Positions 60,705 to 64,000 of a stretch of 64,000 bases of DNA are shown piece by piece. The notes below the pieces were generated by a model, which did no database searches, was not told where the DNA came from, and saw only the letters and a list, made by a program, of their open reading frames with translations. The stretch is from positions 202,767 through 266,766 of the forward strand of contig NZ_JACHVU010000008.1 of NCBI RefSeq assembly GCF_014190915.1. Direction: 5' to 3'. Numbering within the stretch: position 1 is the first letter of the stretch; each line of letters begins with the position of its first letter. The DNA is from Mycolicibacterium iranicum (GTDB taxonomy: Bacteria; Actinomycetota; Actinomycetes; Mycobacteriales; Mycobacteriaceae). Both the position numbers and the translations under genes were made by a program.

Positions 60705-62012
60705 ATGACTTCTCGACGTCAGACCTGGCTGCGCTGGGCGACGGTGCACGGTGTCCCTCGGGCGTTCCTGTCCCTGCGTGCCCGCCGCGGCGAGCCGCTG
60801 GCCCGCCTCATGCTGGGGCGGGGCGACCGGCTCGCGTTGATCGAGCAGGTCCGTGACGCGGGCCCGCTGGTGCGCACGCCCGTCGTGTGGGCCAGCGCGG
60901 ACTACGAGGTGTGCCGGGCTGTGCTGCGCGACAATGACTTCGGGGTCGCCGACCCCAGCGAGACCGGCCTGCCCGCCGCGCTGCTGGGTTTCGTGCGCCG
61001 CTTCGACCCGGCGCTGCCCAACCCCGTCGAGCCGCCCTCGATGCTGATGACCGACCCTCCGCAGCACACCGAGTACCGGCGACTGGTGGCGCGCAGTTTC
61101 GCGCCCAAATCCATCGCCGCGCTGGAGACCCGCATCGCCGACCTGACCGCCGAATTGCTCCACGGCCTGGACCGGGCCGGCGAAGTGGATCTGATCCGGG
61201 ACTACGCCGCCCAGCTGCCCGCCGCGGTGATCTCGGAGATGCTGGGGGTCCCGGCGCACGACCGCGCCCGCATTCTCGGCTGGGGTGACACGGCCGCACC
61301 GCTGCTCGACATCGGGATCGCATGGCCGCCGTTTCGCGCCGCGATCGATGACCTGGCCGCTGTCGACACCTATCTGACGGAACATTTCCGGCGTCTGCTC
61401 GACCACGGGACCGACGGCACACCATTCAGCAAGCTCGCCCTCGACGGCGACCTGTCCGGGCGCGAGTTGCTGTCCAACGCGGCCTTGCTGATCGGGGCGG
61501 GTGTGGAGACCACGGTCAATCTCATCGGCAACGGCGTCGCGGCGCTGCTCGCCCACCCCGAGCAGCTGGCGATGCTGCGCGACGACCCCGACCTGTGGCC
61601 GTCGGCGGTCGAGGAGATCCTGCGGTTCGACAGCCCGGTCCAGATGACCGCCCGCACCGCCCACTGCGACAAGGAGATCGCGGGACGCAGGGTCGGCAAG
61701 GGCGAGGTCGTCGTGATGCTGCTGGGCGGGGCCAACCGCGACCCGAAGGTGTTCGACCGCCCCGACCGGTTCGACATCACCCGCACCAATGCCCGCGACC
61801 ACCTGGCGTTCGCCAGCGGTATCCACGTCTGTCTCGGCGCCGCCCTGGCCCGTTTCGAAGGCGTCACGGCGCTGCGAGAGCTGTTCGCCCGTTATCCCGA
61901 CCTGCAGCTGCGGGCAGCGGTGCAGCGCCGCGGATCGGTCAACCTGAACGGCTATCGCCGCCTTCCCGCGCAGCTGCACCCCGCCGCCGCCACAGCGCGG
62001 CACGCGTCCTAG
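60705..62012 (+). CDS. Cytochrome P450
   Basis: A 435-residue bacterial class I P450. The haem-binding loop FASGIHVCLGAALAR (Cys axial ligand), the ExxR segment EEILRFDSP and the I-helix LLIGAGVETTVNLI (Glu in place of the usual Asp before Thr) are clear. The ATG at 60705 is the track start with a normal N-terminus and no membrane anchor. It needs ferredoxin partners, not encoded nearby. The substrate is unknown; the family assignment cannot be made from memory. Divergent from the kinase gene. Confidence 0.9.
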   Translation: MTSRRQTWLRWATVHGVPRAFLSLRARRGEPLARLMLGRGDRLALIEQVRDAGPLVRTPVVWASADYEVCRAVLRDNDFGVADPSETGLPAALLGFVRRFDPALPNPVEPPSMLMTDPPQHTEYRRLVARSFAPKSIAALETRIADLTAELLHGLDRAGEVDLIRDYAAQLPAAVISEMLGVPAHDRARILGWGDTAAPLLDIGIAWPPFRAAIDDLAAVDTYLTEHFRRLLDHGTDGTPFSKLALDGDLSGRELLSNAALLIGAGVETTVNLIGNGVAALLAHPEQLAMLRDDPDLWPSAVEEILRFDSPVQMTARTAHCDKEIAGRRVGKGEVVVMLLGGANRDPKVFDRPDRFDITRTNARDHLAFASGIHVCLGAALARFEGVTALRELFARYPDLQLRAAVQRRGSVNLNGYRRLPAQLHPAAATARHAS

Positions 62013-62039
62013 CGGCGCCGCAGCCGCAGGCCAGCAGCC

Positions 62040-62651
62040 TCAGGCCATGGCGCGGCGGCCGGCCAGCGCCCGGCCCAGCGTGAGCTCGTCGGCGAACTCC
62101 AGGTCGCCGCCCATCGGCAGCCCGGATGCGATGCGCGTGACGGAGAGCCCCGGGATGTCGCGCAGCATCCGCACCAGATAGGTCGCCGTCGCCTCCCCCT
62201 CGGTGTTGGGGTCGGTCGCGATGATGACCTCGGCGACGTCGACGCCGTCGACGCGTTCGCCGATCCTGGTGAGCAACTCGCGGATTCGGAGCTGGTCGGG
62301 CCCGATGCCCGACAGCGGGTCGAGTGCGCCACCCAGCACGTGGTAGCGGCCGCGGAACTCGCGGGTCCGCTCGACGGCCTGCACGTCCTTCGGCTCCTCG
62401 ACCACGCACACCAGGGAGGCGTCGCGGCGCGGGTCACTGCAGATGCGGCAGCGTTCCTCGTCGCTGACGTTGCCGCACACGGCGCAGAACGTGACGCCGT
62501 CGCGGACCCGGTTGAGCACCGCGGTGAGCCGGTCGATGTCCGGTGGCTCCACCGACAGCAGGTGGAACGCGATGCGCTGGGCGCTCTTCGGTCCGACCCC
62601 GGGCAGCTTGCCGAGCTCGTCGATCAGATCCTGAACTGGTCCTTCGAACAA
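62040..62651 (-). CDS. recR: Recombination mediator RecR
   Basis: A 203-residue RecR. The N-terminal helix-hairpin-helix ELGKLPGVGPKSAQRIAFHLL, the Cys4 zinc motif CAVCGNVSDEERCRIC, and the Toprim domain (VCVVEEPKDV then ATDPNTEGEATA) are complete. It acts in homologous recombination with RecO. The start codon is TTG at 62651, 4 bases after the upstream YbaB gene on the same strand, the usual gene order in actinobacteria. Confidence 0.95.
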   Translation of the reverse strand: MFEGPVQDLIDELGKLPGVGPKSAQRIAFHLLSVEPPDIDRLTAVLNRVRDGVTFCAVCGNVSDEERCRICSDPRRDASLVCVVEEPKDVQAVERTREFRGRYHVLGGALDPLSGIGPDQLRIRELLTRIGERVDGVDVAEVIIATDPNTEGEATATYLVRMLRDIPGLSVTRIASGLPMGGDLEFADELTLGRALAGRRAMA

Positions 62652-62655
62652 AAAG

Positions 62656-62997
62656 TCACATCCCCGGCAGGCCCGGGAAACCCTGGCCGCCCATACCTCC
62701 GGCCAACGGACCCAGCCGGTCGTGCGCCAGGATCGTGACCTGCTTGGCGGCGTCGCCGATCGCGCCGACGACGAGGTCCTGCAGCGTCTCCACGTCCGAC
62801 GGGTCGACGACCTTGGGATCGATCGACACCGAGATCACCTCGCCGCTGCCGCGCATCGTGACCTGGACCAGCCCGCCACCGGCCTGACCGTGCACCTCGG
62901 CGTTGGCCAGCGCTTCCTGGGCCTCCATCAGCTGCTGCTGCACCTGCTGAGCCTGCGCGAGGAGGGCTGACATGTCGGGTTGGCCGCCAGGCTGCAT
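62656..62997 (-). CDS. YbaB/EbfC family nucleoid-associated protein
   Basis: A 113-residue YbaB/EbfC protein. The coiled-coil start MSALLAQAQQVQQQLMEAQEALANAEVHGQAG and the conserved GSGEVISVSIDPKVVDPSDVETLQDLV are typical. Such small DNA-binding proteins are found beside recR in many bacteria. The Pro/Gly-rich tail MGGQGFPGLPGM ends the protein. ATG 62997; ATG 62973 (MSALL) is an alternative start. Confidence 0.92.
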   Translation of the reverse strand: MQPGGQPDMSALLAQAQQVQQQLMEAQEALANAEVHGQAGGGLVQVTMRGSGEVISVSIDPKVVDPSDVETLQDLVVGAIGDAAKQVTILAHDRLGPLAGGMGGQGFPGLPGM

Positions 62998-63160
62998 GGG
63001 TGTTCCTCTTCGTCGGGGGGATTTATCGGGTGGATTTCGCGGGTGGATTTCGTCGGGTGGGATTCGGAAGTGTCAAGCGTCGGTCTCGACTTGGTTGCGC
63101 TCGCTACCGAGCGGCACATTTGGCTTCCAGCCTAGTCCGCACTGCGGCTACGGTGGCGCC

Positions 63161-63910
63161 GTGCCCATGCCAGCCAGCCTGCGTGTCGGGGCCGCTGTCG
63201 CCGCCGCACTGCTCGTCGCCGCCACCCCTGCCGCCCCCGCACACGCCGCGCCCGCCGGGGTCGCGGGCAAGATCGTCTTCCTCGACCCCGGCCACAACGG
63301 GTCCAACGACGGCTCGATCAGCAGGCAGGTGCCCACCGGCCGCGGCGGCACCAAGGACTGTCAGGCCAGCGGGACCGCGACCGAGGACGGCTTCGCCGAG
63401 CACACCTTCACGTGGGACACCACGCTGCGGATCCGCCAGGCGCTGACCGCGCTGGGGGTGCGGACCGCGATGTCGCGCGGCGACGACACCGGCCTGGGCC
63501 CCTGTGTGGACGAGCGGGCCGCGATGGCCAACGCGATCCGGCCCAACGCCGTGGTCTCCATCCACGCCGACGGCGGTCCGCCCACCGGGCGGGGATTCCA
63601 CGTGCTGTACTCCGCGCCGCCGCTCAACGCCGCACAGGCGGGTCCGTCGGTGCAGTTCGCGAAGGTGATGCGTGACCAGCTCGCCGGTTCCGGTATCCCG
63701 CCGGCGACCTACATCGGGTCGTCGGGCTTGAACCCACGCTCGGACATCGCCGGCCTCAACCTCGCGCAGTACCCGTCGATCCTCGTCGAGCTCGGCAACA
63801 TGAAGAGCCCGGTGGACTCCGCGCTGATGAAGACGCCCGAGGGCCGCCAGCGTTACGCGGACGCCGTCGTGCGGGGCATCGTCGCGTTCCTGGGCAGCCA
63901 GGCCGCCTAG
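63161..63910 (+). CDS. ami1: N-acetylmuramoyl-L-alanine amidase (Rv3717-like)
   Basis: A 249-residue exported amidase that cuts between muramic acid and the stem peptide. A signal peptide covers about residues 8-30 (ending AAPAHA). The zinc ligands H45 (LDPGHNG), E80 (DGFAEHTF) and H135 (VSIHADGG) and the catalytic E210 (ILVELGNM) are all present, and C67 and C115 can form a disulfide. Positions are 10 higher than in M. tuberculosis Rv3717 (recalled). GTG 63161 was chosen; ATG 63167 is 6 bases later. No cell-wall binding domain is present. Confidence 0.92.
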   Translation: MPMPASLRVGAAVAAALLVAATPAAPAHAAPAGVAGKIVFLDPGHNGSNDGSISRQVPTGRGGTKDCQASGTATEDGFAEHTFTWDTTLRIRQALTALGVRTAMSRGDDTGLGPCVDERAAMANAIRPNAVVSIHADGGPPTGRGFHVLYSAPPLNAAQAGPSVQFAKVMRDQLAGSGIPPATYIGSSGLNPRSDIAGLNLAQYPSILVELGNMKSPVDSALMKTPEGRQRYADAVVRGIVAFLGSQAA

Positions 63911-64000
63911 CTGTACTGCCCAGGCAGGTTGGTTGAGGAAGTGTGACGACTCGCGGTAGCGGTCGTTGATGGTGAAGGTCTCCCGTCGTGGAGTGGAGCT
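63911..64000. other. Right edge, possible start of the next gene
   Basis: The last 90 bases contain no identified gene. An ATG at 63969 opens a frame to the edge (MVKVSRRGVE), which could be the start of a gene going right, but it is too short to judge. Confidence 0.2.

Noticed and set aside
63969..64000. Start of an insertion sequence or transposase at the right edge
   Set aside because: Only 10 codons are visible, no inverted repeat can be judged, and the name would be a guess.

Overview
The window is about 64 kb of high-GC actinobacterial DNA. It carries a complete ergothioneine operon, an aspartokinase/semialdehyde dehydrogenase pair, leuA with a leaderless leader peptide, a MurT/GatD pair, and an F420-dependent enzyme beside mycothiol-type genes. 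From memory, the gene order between about 12.3 kb and the right edge follows the Mycobacterium tuberculosis segment Rv3689 to Rv3717, with accessory genes inserted. Carotenoid genes, a restriction-modification pair and many transporters point to an environmental Mycolicibacterium-type mycobacterium. I see no tRNA, rRNA, CRISPR array, prophage or complete insertion sequence.

Layout. 0-2.7 kb: end of a carotenoid cluster (glycosyltransferase fragment, CrtI-type desaturase) and a convergent CDP-alcohol phosphatidyltransferase. 2.7-12.3 kb: YihY-type membrane protein, a two-gene type II-like restriction-modification system, PAP2 phosphatase, an F420-dependent oxidoreductase with a 42-residue companion, a LuxR-type ATPase regulator and a zinc alcohol dehydrogenase. 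12.3-19.6 kb: five tightly packed genes around a MoxR ATPase (membrane protein, DUF4129, DUF4350, MoxR, DUF58), then SpoIIM-like and RDD membrane proteins. 19.6-33.9 kb: accessory block with carotenoid oxygenase, NCS1 permease, two PadR regulators, aldo/keto reductase, release factor 3, methyltransferases, a glutamate-cysteine ligase-like protein, a nitrilase-family amidase, a dicarboxylate carrier and an EAL-DICT protein.

33.8-39.1 kb: egtABCDE on the minus strand, each gene overlapping the next. 40-42.2 kb: a zinc-starvation island, in which two Zur-box-like palindromes lie between a divergent COG0523 protein and an operon of four zinc-free ribosomal protein paralogues (L28, L33, S14, S18). 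42.2-48 kb: catalase, glutaminase coupled to an MFS carrier, and a secreted DUF4185 protein. 48-50.5 kb: ask-asd with an internal aspartokinase beta start and a 30-bp tandem repeat in the junction. 50.5-53.6 kb: nitroreductase, an ArsR/SRPBCC/mycothiol-isomerase-like cassette and an Ntn hydrolase. 53.6-58.7 kb: leuA with an attenuator-like leader, an exonuclease with a C-terminal BRCT-like region, and murT-gatD, which amidates the peptidoglycan precursor. 58.7-64 kb: two-component system, P450, recR with its YbaB partner, and a peptidoglycan amidase.

The genes are very compact: many neighbours overlap by 1 to 16 bases, implying translational coupling inside operons, and several convergent pairs share their 3' ends. 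The least described parts are the restriction-modification pair, the degenerate COG0523 protein beside the alternative ribosomal genes, the zinc-ribbon-less MurT, and the palindromes and tandem repeats between genes. Function names rest on motif recognition by eye; no database search was possible.
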